Shown here: positions 46,680 to 58,300 of the stretch, one piece after another
Position numbering within the stretch: the stretch's first letter is position 1
Layout of the letters: each line of letters begins with the position of its first letter
DNA from: Ceratobasidium sp. AG-K
Lineage: Eukaryota; Basidiomycota; Agaricomycetes; Cantharellales; Ceratobasidiaceae
Reading direction: 5' to 3'
Length of the DNA: 64,000 bases
Assembly (NCBI GenBank): GCA_037039685.1
Contig: JAWNGF010000001.1
Span: 1,860,001 to 1,924,000, forward strand
Made by a program: the position numbers and the translations under genes
The notes under the pieces: generated by a model
Seen by the model: the letters and a program-made list of their open reading frames with translations, nothing else
What the model was told of the DNA's origin: nothing
Database searches by the model: none

Positions 46680-46902
46680 GTGGCTTGAATGAATATAGAT
46701 CGATGGTCCAGGCACGTCTCGATTTGGACGGAAAACACTCGCAACAAAAAGTATAAACAGCAATAAGGCGAGCAGCTGTCGTCGGCGGGGTCAAGCACAA
46801 CCCTCCCGCCTCGCCGTCTAAAAGCCCTGCCGCACGGCTCCATCTGAGTGATGTCATCCAACCAGCCAATCGCATCGGTGCAATCCAAATGTAATGCATA
46901 TA

Positions 46903-47503
46903 TTAATCATCTGGCTCCACCCGAACCCCTCCATTTCGCTCGATCCATTCCCGTCCCCGCCGAGCACCGTACATCACCGCCCCACCGAGCACCCCCAACC
47001 CCATAACCTGCCCCCACACCGGCCGAGGCAGTCGATCTAGTCCCGGATCAGCACCTATCGCTCATCGCACGTCCACTTACATCCAGCCAACACAGTTCCC
47101 GCGCTTCCCACCCCCGCTATCATCTCACGTCCCTCGCCCATCCAATGTGCCCCAATCTTGTCCGATAGCACCAGCGACCCCTGTTCCAGACCCACCCACA
47201 ACCCCCCAAACGCTGCCAGCTTCAGTCCGACGCTTCCCCCGCCTTTGAGTGCGCCCCACATGACCCGGTAGTTTTTGGTTTTCTTGTAGAAATACCAGCC
47301 TTGCAGAGTTGTCGGTCGCCGGTGCGCATTTTCGGCGAGGAACCTCAGCGACGCCTGTCGAGCTCCGCGTGCAATCCCGAGCACCATCCCAGTGGTCAGA
47401 CACACCGCGGGACAAGATAAATTCGTTGTGGAATATTGATCCGTAGTTTACCATTTTCGTTGCGCTCGAATACAAACGGGTCTTTGGATAGTGTGCTCGT
47501 CAT
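46903..47503 (-). CDS. Tim17/Tim22/Tim23-family membrane protein, one apparent frame break
   Basis: The family comprises small four-helix membrane proteins, including mitochondrial inner-membrane translocase subunits and related proteins. The protein has the family's Gly-rich helices: CLTTGMVLGIARGARQASL, GALKGGGSVGLKLAAFGGLW, MIAGVGSAGTVLAG and QVMGLGVLGGAVMYGARR. The first exon starts MTSTLSKDPFVFERNENG. The frame then slips by -1 at the run 47409-47411 (GGG on the + strand); one extra base gives a continuous sequence through LVPAVCLTTGM. A 44-nt intron (GTAAGT...GACTAG) joins GTVLAG to the last helix. Length about 180 residues. The exact role (carrier translocase or other) cannot be told. 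Confidence 0.65.
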
Positions 47504-47647
47504 GGCCAGAGTGGTTTATGAGACTGGTTCATGAGACTGGAATGAATGCAGTGATTGAGACTTTTTTGGGTGGATGCGCGCCGGTCACGTGAGAAATCGG
47601 ATTAAGCGCCGAGTGCAGGTGACGCGTCTCTCTTGCTTACCTTGACC
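47504..47647. promoter_or_regulatory. Compact bidirectional promoter between the Tim17-family gene and RPN11
   Basis: Only 144 bp separate the two starts. A CACGTG E-box lies near 47586-47591 (GGTCACGTGAGA). I looked for a proteasome-associated control element and did not find one. Confidence 0.45.
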
Positions 47648-48811
<1,164 letters not shown>

Positions 48812-49099
48812 AAAACTGTGCATGTGTAATTCAGATATTTTCATTTAGGGGTGGTACTCGCTAGCAGGAGAAAGCGATGGTTTGGACCTTTGCTTCATGC
48901 ACCATATCATTTCGGTTAACTCCAAAGCATTACTAATTTGTAGCCTCATTCAATAGCAGAGCCCGAGGGATTGGCTATATGCGTTGCATCCATCAGGTAT
49001 TTAGCCCAGTTTTCATCCTGGTTTATAGGTAATCGTACCAATAGTTCACCTCCTACCCCCTTAGCTAGTAGGCCTTGTGATTTACTAGCTGCAGGACAT
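48812..49099. other. Intergenic region, left flank of the F-box repeat cluster
   Basis: About 290 bp downstream of RPN11. The segment near 48972-48990 (GATTGGCTATATGCGTTG) resembles the sequence near 50230 upstream of the intact F-box gene, so the duplicated unit probably begins here. Confidence 0.4.
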
Positions 49100-49850
49100 G
49101 TGCGTGCCCGTAGTGGCGTGGATAGGTTTCAATGCAGAACACAAGCACGTGCATCATCACTTGGCACTTCCCTCCACCTTACCAGCACTAGACCAGCCAT
49201 AACATGATGAAGACGCTCCAACTCTCGAGTAGTCGCCTCAAGATCTCACTAGAAGGGTATTGACGGCGCTGTTACACCACCTAGCAATGGCCTTTCAAGA
49301 TTCTGTGGATGGTCGAATGTGACAGAGCCGTGCATTAAATGCCGTTTCCGTCGTAGGCTTAGCACTTTTGTTGAGCCAATAAGGCTGTCGCCTCGCCTTA
49401 GAGTGTTGAATTTTACAAACTTCCAGAGCCTCCCTTGCGATGACTTCCCTTGGGTAAACTATCGGAGGCTGTTCAGCAATGCTACCGAAACAACGCCGCC
49501 TCCAGCAGGATCCCATCTGGATAGACTGAAATTGTTCCATTGCAGGAACACGCCCCATGATCTCGAGGAAATATGTGCAGTCCTTCCGATTCACACAGTG
49601 GGAATTGAATTGTCTACCTGCCACATATCGGACAAAACTAGATCCCAGGCAATAGCCCAGCTATCTCGGGTCTTTGGCGTTGTTGAGCGAATGGTAGGCG
49701 AAGGATTTAGCCAGTACTGGAATCTGAGTGACGTCAACCAACATGGGCTCGATCGTTTGGTTGCGATGGTTTGTTGAACTAGGATAGTGAAAAAATACCT
49801 GAACTTTATTGCGTTGGGCTCCCTGCGTGTATGTGTTTGATATATACAAT
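49100..49850 (+). pseudogene. Truncated F-box-like paralogue with internal deletion
   Basis: The upstream and start region (49140-49257) matches that of the intact gene at 50278-50395. The sequence then jumps to the part matching 51357 onwards, so about 960 bp, including the F-box and most of the repeat region, are missing. The original ATG (49204) reads into a stop (TGA near 49261) just after the junction. Downstream, 49319-49777 remains open and encodes the former C-terminal third (IKCRFRR, LSPRLRVLNFTNF, GEGFSQYW). It could be expressed from an internal start, but it looks like a relic. Confidence 0.75.
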
Positions 49851-49924
49851 CATAATTACTAAGGTAATATCTCAAATTGCAACAGCAAACTCATCGAATC
49901 ATATACAAGTGAATCCAAGACATG

Positions 49925-50045
49925 GCCTAGCTATCTCGGATTTTTAGCGTCGTTGAGCCGATAGTAGGCGAAGGTTTCAGCTAGTACTGGACCCCGAACT
50001 AATTGGATTAATATGAGCTCAATTATTTGCTGAAACATAACAGTA
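49925..50045 (+). pseudogene. Relic of the 3' end of the F-box-like gene
   Basis: About 120 bp match the last exon of the intact copy (CTATCTCGGATTTTTAGCGT against CTATCTCGGATTTTTGGCGT at 51762). The frame carries a stop. Downstream, the A/T-rich 3' flank is also shared with the other copies. Confidence 0.65.
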
Positions 50046-50344
50046 AGAGGAACGCGCAGGCTTTATTGTGTCGAATCCTCTGTATGTATGCATTTGAGAC
50101 ATGCTGTACTTAGTTACAAAAATGATATCTCGGATCGTAACGGGAAACTAATCGAGAATACGCTCCAGTCTACGGAACGAGATAGAGTGTTTACTATATC
50201 AATATTCTTACCCTGTTGCAGCTCGAAAGCTGTTGGCTGTATGCGCTTGTGGTGGCACCTTGGTCAACAAGTACTCAAGCACGTGGCACATGCGTGACTA
50301 CTTGGCGCCTCCCTCCACCTTGCCAACGCCAGACTAGTCATAAT

Positions 50345-51865
50345 ATGATGGAAACGCTGCAAGCATCTAGTACTCTCCTCCACAGCGCACAGGCTAGAAA
50401 CCGCTTCTCCTCTCTCGTGCCAATCCACGATCTCCCATCTGAAATCATGATACGAATATTTGAACTAACTCTTTACCATGCCCAACCCTGTTCTGGTGGT
50501 GCAAACGTCTCTCCAGGAATACACCCGAGTTATCCTGAGCTCCTGTCGCATGTCTGCGCCCGATGGCGTCATATTGCGCTAGGCTCGCATGCACTTTGGT
50601 CCCATATCGACCTCGTGACCTTTCCGCCTCCCAAACGCTTCAAATCACTCCTTGATCGTAACGAGGCCTTTGTAGCACGGGCAGGCCCGAAGCCGCTGGA
50701 GCTTCACGTCGTTTGCGTTCACGATCACTCTACAAGGCGAAGCATCGAGTACGGTCGCGCAAACCTATTGCGAACTTCTATCGCGGCCCGAGCAAGGTCG
50801 CTAAGGCTAGTTGAAGACCCTATGAAGGTGCATAAATCAGTTTTGGGGGTGACGCTGGCGGCCTGTAGTCCAGGAATACTCGAAGAACTGATGCTGAGCG
50901 GTTGTGGAGTGGGACCCAGTGGTTTTTTCATCCGGCCTGTTGTCCATCCTGAGCCTGCATTTGGGCAAGTTAATATGTCCGAGGAGCGCCTGGAGGCCCT
51001 TGTGCTCCCCATCAAGTACCTAGACTTGGATGGGCGCTATTTTCCATGGACGAGCCAGGCTTACCATGGGCTGGTTGAACTTCGTCTCGAGCCCCCTCAC
51101 CTAACGCCTGTGTTCTCGATTAAGCCATCTTGCTTTGAGAAGATCTTGGTTGCTAGCCCCAAACTACGTGTACTAATATTTGGCCTTAGAATTGGAGAAG
51201 ACCGGCCGGTGCGCTCTGCACCCCGTACTCCCGTGATGCTCAACGATCTGGAAGTACTGAGGCTGCGTACGAATGGTTGGAGCCAAAGCGAAGCTATTCT
51301 CGGCTTTATCAGCCCTGGGACTAAGTTATTTCGTGTGTTCTTCGATATTCACACACGTATCGACGGCGTTGTTACACCACCTAGCAATGGCCTTTCAAGA
51401 TTCTGTGAACGGTCAAACGTGACAGAGCTGTGCATTAAATGCCGTTTCCGTTGCACGCTTGGCACCATTGTTGAGCTAATAAGGCTGTCGCCTCGCCTTA
51501 GAGCGTTGACTTTGACAAATTTCCATGGCGCCCCCGGTATTGGCGACTTTTGGAACAATTATCAGTCGCTTTTCAGTGCTGCCGGAGCAACGCCGCTTCC
51601 AGTAGGATCACGTCTGGATCGACTGAACTTGTTCCATTGCAGGGTCAGTCCCTCCGATCTCGAGGGAATATGTATGGCACTTCCAATTCATACGCTGGGG
51701 ATTGAATTGTCAACTTGGGAGGTGTATGTAAATAAACTCGAAGAAATCGCCCATGGCCGGCTATCTCGGATTTTTGGCGTTGTCGAACCAATAATAGGCG
51801 AAGGATTTAGCCAGTACTGGAATCCGAGCGAGTTGGATGATAATAACCGAGGCTCAATCGCTTGA
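50345..51865 (+). CDS. F-box-like protein with leucine-rich region
   Basis: A single-exon gene encoding 506 residues. The start is the double ATG at 50345/50348; the frame is open further upstream (to 50216), but that part lacks conservation with copy A. A degenerate F-box lies near residues 25-70 (IHDLPSEIMIRIFELTL, then LSHVCARWRHIALGSHALWS). The rest is Leu-rich with spaced IxxLxL blocks (LEELMLSGCGVG, LEVLRLRTNGW, LRALTLTNF). F-box proteins recruit substrates to SCF ubiquitin ligases. Such families expand rapidly in Agaricomycetes. The three relics around it (49100, 49925, 52240) are copies of this gene. Confidence 0.75.
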   Translation: MMETLQASSTLLHSAQARNRFSSLVPIHDLPSEIMIRIFELTLYHAQPCSGGANVSPGIHPSYPELLSHVCARWRHIALGSHALWSHIDLVTFPPPKRFKSLLDRNEAFVARAGPKPLELHVVCVHDHSTRRSIEYGRANLLRTSIAARARSLRLVEDPMKVHKSVLGVTLAACSPGILEELMLSGCGVGPSGFFIRPVVHPEPAFGQVNMSEERLEALVLPIKYLDLDGRYFPWTSQAYHGLVELRLEPPHLTPVFSIKPSCFEKILVASPKLRVLIFGLRIGEDRPVRSAPRTPVMLNDLEVLRLRTNGWSQSEAILGFISPGTKLFRVFFDIHTRIDGVVTPPSNGLSRFCERSNVTELCIKCRFRCTLGTIVELIRLSPRLRALTLTNFHGAPGIGDFWNNYQSLFSAAGATPLPVGSRLDRLNLFHCRVSPSDLEGICMALPIHTLGIELSTWEVYVNKLEEIAHGRLSRIFGVVEPIIGEGFSQYWNPSELDDNNRGSIA

Positions 51866-52239
51866 TTGCGATAACTAGAATAGTAGGAGAATCCGTAGAC
51901 TTAATTGGTTGCGTTGAGTTCTCTGCGTGTATGCGTTTTATTTATTTATTGTACATGCAGTTACTGTAATCACTAAGCCGAGATCTTAAATTGTGATAGG
52001 AGACTCGCCGACAGTGCGTCACCATCCATTGGGTGAGATTGCGGCGTACCGTATCGTGAAAGCCGAGCGAACATGTGGTCTCACAGATGCGCCACGCAAC
52101 TTCGTTATATGATTTTGCACGACCCATCGATTACATGCGCTGCCCATGAGGTAGTACTCTGGATTTTGGCCTGCCTTGCCACGGTTATCACAGCTGTATA
52201 TCACCACTTCCTGGAGCCGGGTGTTTGGCCCCTAAACTT

Positions 52240-52703
52240 CCGTAGGCGAGCCAATGAAAGAGAATTTTCTATCAAATGCGAACGAGATGATACTTCCCAC
52301 AGCCTTCTCCGTCGCCCCCTAATTGAAATTGCGAGGGCATCGCCCGGTCTTCAGACGCTGACTGTAGCCAATTGCTCTTTTATGATCAAGGATCAAGACT
52401 CGAGTTCAATCCACCGACTGCACCAGCGTCGTTGCGATATACGGACCCGCTGGGAGGTCACCATTGCCAAGGGGGTTGCACTTGGGCAGACTAAACTTGT
52501 TTCATTGTGACGTTGATTGACAGAGCTGAAAAGAGTAACTGGTGTGTTGCTAATTTACACGCTGGGGGTCGAGCCCGGGAGGTGCACTTACCGGGGCAAA
52601 CCTCTTGATCTGGAAGGGCATACGAAACTACAGACGGATGCAGCAGGAGTCTTTCGCCAGGTCGTGCCAATTACCGTTGAGGAGTTTACTAATGAATACT
52701 GAA
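52240..52703 (+). pseudogene. Diverged relic of an F-box-like gene
   Basis: Translation shows blocks related to the C-terminal half of the intact gene: FSIKCERDD near ELCIKCRFRC, LIEIARASPGLQTLTVANCS near LIRLSPRLRALTLTNF, and LLIYTLGVEPGR near LPIHTLGIELST. Stops and frame changes break it into two ORFs (52073-52510 and 52517-52702). The 5' part is missing. It is more diverged than the other copies, so it is the oldest or came from another family member. Confidence 0.6.
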
Positions 52704-53157
52704 GTCCAACCAAAGATTAGCCGGGTGGTGTATGTGTCATTTTCGTCATGGCTACTGGACGTAGACGTAGTAGTGTGGAGCTATGCTAAACTTCCTTGAA
52801 TCCATGTAGTTGTGTTATCAATGTGGGGAAATTCAGACCAAGATTGAATTCAGTTTATCGAGTTTATGCCTAAACTTGGAAATTTCGAATAGCAAACTGA
52901 TGCATCGGATAACGACCTGCTTCGGTCCCGGTAATCTAAAGAAATCCCAATCCCCATTGCGACGAAACCAAACCCATATGCACAGATTTTTACTTTTCAT
53001 CAGAAAAACACAGACCCAGACCGAAACCGCATGAAATACAAGTAAGCGTACAACAACATATCCCACATCATTTGCCTCGTAAATCCCAACAATAAAAAAC
53101 CTCGAGCCTGGTTGCCGGCTCAAACTTGGTATAATCAAGACCTTGCCTATCGGCCCT
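52704..53157. other. Intergenic region
   Basis: About 450 bp of A/T-rich sequence between the F-box relic and the stop of the next gene (-). I see no gene or repeat. Confidence 0.45.
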
Positions 53158-55079
53158 TCAACCCATGTGTCCCTGTGGTTGCCCGTATCCGACGTGCTGA
53201 ACGTGCTGCATATGAGCTACGTGCTGCGACGGACCAACCTGCTGCGGTTGGCCTTGTTGCATACCGCCCATCTCGCTTTGCGAGTACTCCCCGACGACAC
53301 CCATTCCGGGAACATTCCCAACCATACCCATTGTGCTTTCGTCCATAACCGCCTCTCCTTCGTCGCCTGAACTATCACCAAGGTCATGGAAGCCGCGCCA
53401 GTCGAACGAACGGTCGTCTACAAGACCGAGGCCAGCGAGCGTTTCTGGACCTTGGGAGCGAAGCCAGCCTTTGCTGATCATCCAGAGAGGAGTGCCCTTG
53501 GGTGGGAGCGGATCGCCAGCCTTGGGGCCACCTTCGCGACGCTCGCGACGGGCTCCACCCCGGCGGAGAGCTCGGTCCCGGCCGTTTGTTTCGTCTTCGT
53601 CCAAACATTGATACAACTAGAAACAGAGTGAGAATCAAGCTGAAGGGTTAAGTAAAGTTCCTACATTTTGAGCCCTCTGAGAACGCCAAGAGAACCCGCG
53701 GGTCTGAAAGTCTTTCTTGCCGTCGGCGTCATCTTCAGACGACTCGGAAGACATGACTTCAGCAATCAGCGCTGGGTCGAATGTTGAGTGGCCAAATTGC
53801 GGCAAGTTTTGGCGAGCAGCTATTCGGTGATTGAGTTTCTAGGAGACTCGTTATAATTAGGTACATGTCAAGATAGAGCAAACGTACCGATTTCTTTCGA
53901 TTGTGTCGTCGCGTGCGCTTGGCCTTGGCTTCTACCTTGCTCTCGAGACCAGGCTCGCCGCACTGGATGCGCCATTTACCGCGAAGTGTTGTAAATGCCT
54001 GATCGAAACATGCATCGAGTAGAGGTGCGGCAAAGTCGGCCGTCGGGACAAGCGGATATAAATGACGGGAGCGCTGGAGATCTTCGATAACGATTTGCTA
54101 TACGAGAGGTGAGACATGAGCGGCGCAACCATGCGTAAGCGTACCTTCATGCGCCCATTATGTGGAGAGCTCTTGGGCGTCTTTTCCCAGACAAACCGAA
54201 TGATGCCGTCGGGCGTAGGCTGTTCCTCAACATGCGAAGGTGGAAGCGCTTCGTGCGGATTTAATCCCATAAGTCGGAGAATATGGGCCCGCATTGCGGA
54301 CTAGATCGGGGTGAGACTGGGTCACCAGGCGCCAGTCGCAACATACCGGAATGCTCCCAACTGGATTCTTCTTCCTCGCAAGCGCATGAACCCGTTCCTC
54401 GTCCATCGGGGCAATCGATGGTTCGGGAAGCGGAGGCATCATTTGCCCATTCATGTTTACGCTCATATTCATTATGCTCTCGTCGCCTTCGGATTCGTTT
54501 GGCTGATACTGTTTCAAGCGCTTAAAAGAACGGGGTTGGCGAGTTGCATTGGGTGTTGTCTGGGAAGATTGAGCAGGCGGAGTGACCGAGAACTGTTGCG
54601 GCGGGGGCTGAGGCTGCGGTTGGGGAAAGTACATTGGCGCAGGGGCAGGTATTCCAGGTGCATAGGCCGGCGCCTGGGGTTGTGCGTATGGTTGAGCAGG
54701 ATACCCGCGAAGGCTATCTATTTGCTGTTGCATCGCCGCCAATCTGCCGCCAACTGTTAGCCAAGGAGACAAAGAACAAACGCCGACGGACCTGATGTCG
54801 ACCGACTGCTGGTGCAATGCCTGTTTGTTGAGAGTGTCTGTCTCCCATTGGTGGCGGCGCTTGTTTTCCTGTTCATGAACTTCGTGCTGGCGATGGACGG
54901 CCTTGAGCAGCTCTGCGATGGCCTTGGTGGTAGGTTCTGCGTTGGGTGGGACTCTGTTTAAATCGGAATTAAATCGCTGATTAGAAGAACAATAATTGAT
55001 TTGCGCACTCAAAGTACCGCGTCGTCGTGGACGCTCCCGCGTTCCCGCTCGATGCCGCCTTATTTCTCGACATGGACAT
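53158..55079 (-). CDS. Conserved basidiomycete protein of unknown function
   Basis: I do not recognise a named domain. About six exons encode roughly 540 residues. The N-terminus has a helical, charged stretch (TTKAIAELLKAVHRQHEVHE) followed by a Pro/Gln-rich region. The central part is hydrophobic-helix rich (SAMRAHILRLMGLNPHEALP, then VIEDLQRSRHLYPLVPTADF) and basic (KAKRTRRHNRKKLNHRIAAR). A short acidic block (EVMSSESSEDDADGKK) precedes GFSWRSQRAQ. The C-terminus is rich in Met, Gln and Gly. The acidic MSSE-type block recurs in a large family of uncharacterised Agaricomycete proteins that I recall only loosely. A nuclear role is a guess from the basic stretches. Confidence 0.6.
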
Positions 55080-55328
55080 GCAGGTTTCTCTCAAGGAAAA
55101 CGAGTCCCTCGGATGCAGATGCCGGATGCAAGCTCATGCTTTTCTTCCGCTTTCCGGTCCGCTGCTTCCGCTTCCTTGCAACAGAAATACACGCACATTA
55201 TATGCAGGGCAATGTTGTGGCTTCAATGCGAGTGATGCGCGAACGAAACAAAACAAAAAACAAAAAAGTAGTCATGAAAGAGAAAAAAGATCATGGTACA
55301 GCGTAAACCCACAACAACTACTATACAC

Positions 55329-58300
55329 TCAAGCTCTGGCAGATGACAACTTCCCCTTGGCCCCATCGTGAGACGTCTTGAACCCAAGATTCTTCATTGT
55401 GTTGAGAAGATCCGTCTTGGAAAGTGGTTTAGACAACGCAGCGGCAAAAATACCCTGGGCGAGCGCAGACTCGTAGCCACTGTAGGCGCTCACAGCCACG
55501 ATGGGCGTTGTCGAGTTCTTGTTCTTGGTGCTTTTGATGTATCTCGCCGCAACTTCTCCGTCGACACTGGGCATCTGGTAGTCCATCAAGACACAGTCGA
55601 ATTCTGCAGATGGTCAGTTACTGCGATACGTAACGTGTGCAGACACTCACTGATATCACCCAACGCAACACTAATCGCTTCAGACCCATCGGCAACCACG
55701 ACACAACGGCATCCCATGCGTGTCAAGAGCGTCTCTAGTACCTTGCTTGAAATCGGATTGTCCTCGGCAATAAGCACGACCAAGCCCCTGTCGGACGGCG
55801 GATGAGCAGGGGTGGATATAGGCACAGGGGCAGGAGGAGCGGGCGACGGTCTAGGTACGACACTTGCGGGTCGAGACTGCACGGGCGAAATGGCTCGGGG
55901 TTCGCCCGTCCACTGCTCTCCAGGTACTGCAGGCGGAATAGGCAGAGGGTTCATATCCTGGCTCGACATGGACGACGTCCTCAACCGGCTCGGCATCGAG
56001 TTTCGTCTGACCCCGTCGTTATCAAGGTGATTCGACTTGAACCGCTCGACCGCCCCAAACTCGGATGGGCGTCGGACGTGGCCGCTCATACTGCTCGCCG
56101 GAGTCGACGGTTGCATGCTTCCGCGCGATGGGGACGAGGCGATCGACGACGTCGACGTCGAAGGTGACGGAGGATTAGTCGAGCCACTCTGCTACGCACA
56201 GTCAGTACACTGCCCATAGGTTTAGTCATTCCACTTACTCCGCTCACCCGAGACTCCAACGCAAGCTTCTTGACCTTTTGCGAGATGCTCCGCCTACGAT
56301 TGTGCTGCTGCGGCGTCGGCTCAGACAACGTATATGTCATCGGGGCCATCTGGTCGGTTCGCATCTTGCGGATCACATCGTCGTTGGCCTGTTTCAGCAC
56401 GGGCAGATTCTTATAACTAAACGCTCCAAAGTCCTCGTCTGGCACCTGGGACCCAGCGGTGTCTTTGCTAATCGGAATCGGACGCGCGACCGACGGTCCT
56501 GCGCCCCCTGGTGTGATAGGTTGATCGTCAGGGGTATCAGCCGCCGGCGGGTCGTCTTCTTGGAAGATCTGCGGGAGCGCGCCACGTGCGTCAAAGTAGT
56601 CGGTCGACTCGGGGTCCGTGACTTGGGGCACAAACTGGGCTTCAGTCGTGGTGACCTTGTCCCACTCGACGTCGGTGAAGAATGCGTGCGACTTGACCTC
56701 GTCGGCACCATTGTATCCCAACCGCTGGGGTATCTCGGTGGTCATGAGCCGCTCCATTATGTCGCGTGCCTCGGGCGAATACTCGAGCTCTTCCTCATCT
56801 TCGTGCCAATCGATTCGGCGAGAAATGATATTATCAAAGACTTCTTGAGGCGTCGAGGCATGGAACGGTGGGAACCCATACAAGAACTCGTACATGATAA
56901 CACCAAGCGCCCACTACACATGATTAGCCACTGCTCTAAATACTTGTAATGCAACTTACCCAATCGACATTTGTATCATCGTTACCAATACCCAGAATGG
57001 TCTCGGGGGCGAGGTAATCTGGCGTTCCGACAAACTTTTGCTGCTCGTTCGCGGGAGGAGTGCCTCCACTAATCGGCACAGTCGAACGCAGATCGAGGGT
57101 CATGTCGGTCGCAAACGACTGCATCGGGCTGTCCGCAGGACGCGGCGGACGACGCCAGGGCAACCACCCAGAAACACTCTCGGACCCGCTCGACTCGCTG
57201 ATATCATCTGGGAACATCATCGGCGGCAATCCAGGTGTCCCAGTAACGCCAGGTGTTCCGCCTCCGATACTCGAACCGCCCATGTTGTGCGAAAAGTAGG
57301 AAATAGGCGCGCCTTGTTCAGGAGAAATGATAGGCGAATGGAGATGCGGCGAGTCCATCGAGGTGGGACGGGAGCTCGGGCTGTGGCGCGGCTTGTCCCC
57401 ACGGAATGGCCGATCAGACGAAATAGAGTATGTGTGGCGAGTATTTTCGCGCGTCTGGCGACCGAGTAATCCAATACGACTGAGACCGAAATCGGTAAGT
57501 TTCAAATGTCCATGCTGATCAATGAGTAGATTGTCCGGTTTCAAGTCACTGCAAGAAGTGAGCCAGCGTCAACTAGGCGCGCGAAGATCTTACCGATGCA
57601 CGACACCCTTGGCGTGGAGATACTCCAATCCCAGCGTCACCTCGGCGATGTACGCCTTCGTCCACTCTTCCGGCAACGCCCCAAGCGTCTTGATCAACGA
57701 CGCACAATCGCCTCCGTTGAGATACTCCATGACGAGATACAAGTTCTCCTTGCTCTGGAACGTAAAGTACAGCTTGACCACAAATGGCGACTCGGACTGC
57801 TTCATCAGGATCATGCGCTCGGCCTTGACATTGGTAATCTGGTTCTTTGCAATCATGTCGGCCTTTTTGAGCACCTTGATCGCGAAATAGTCGCCCGTGG
57901 TCTTCTTTTTTGCCAAAAATACCGAACCAAAGGCACCTTTACTGATGGGCTTGATAATCTCAAAGTCTTTGATCGTCGATGGGGCAGGGCGAGGGGCAGA
58001 AGACGGATTGTGCGTCAAACGGGGAGACAATGGGCCAGGCACCGAGCCAGTGACAGCGGTCGTGGGACTCGCGACAATAGGTTGAATGGTGGACATGCGT
58101 CGGCGTGCCTTGGTCGTCTTTTCGTCCTGAGGCGGCACGGATGGGGACATGGGTGGCGTCACGAGCAACGATACGTTTTGGACAGAGCGGCGCGTCCGGA
58201 TGGTCTGGGGGCTGAGTTCATTGGGAGCACTGAGAGACATGTGTTCAGGTGTCGAGGCGACAATCGGAGCGGCCGTCGCGAGAGGAGAAGACATGGAAGA

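Noticed and set aside
46956..46981. A 26-nt intron in the Tim17-family gene
   Set aside because: Too short; the next AG gives a 44-nt intron in phase with the final helix.
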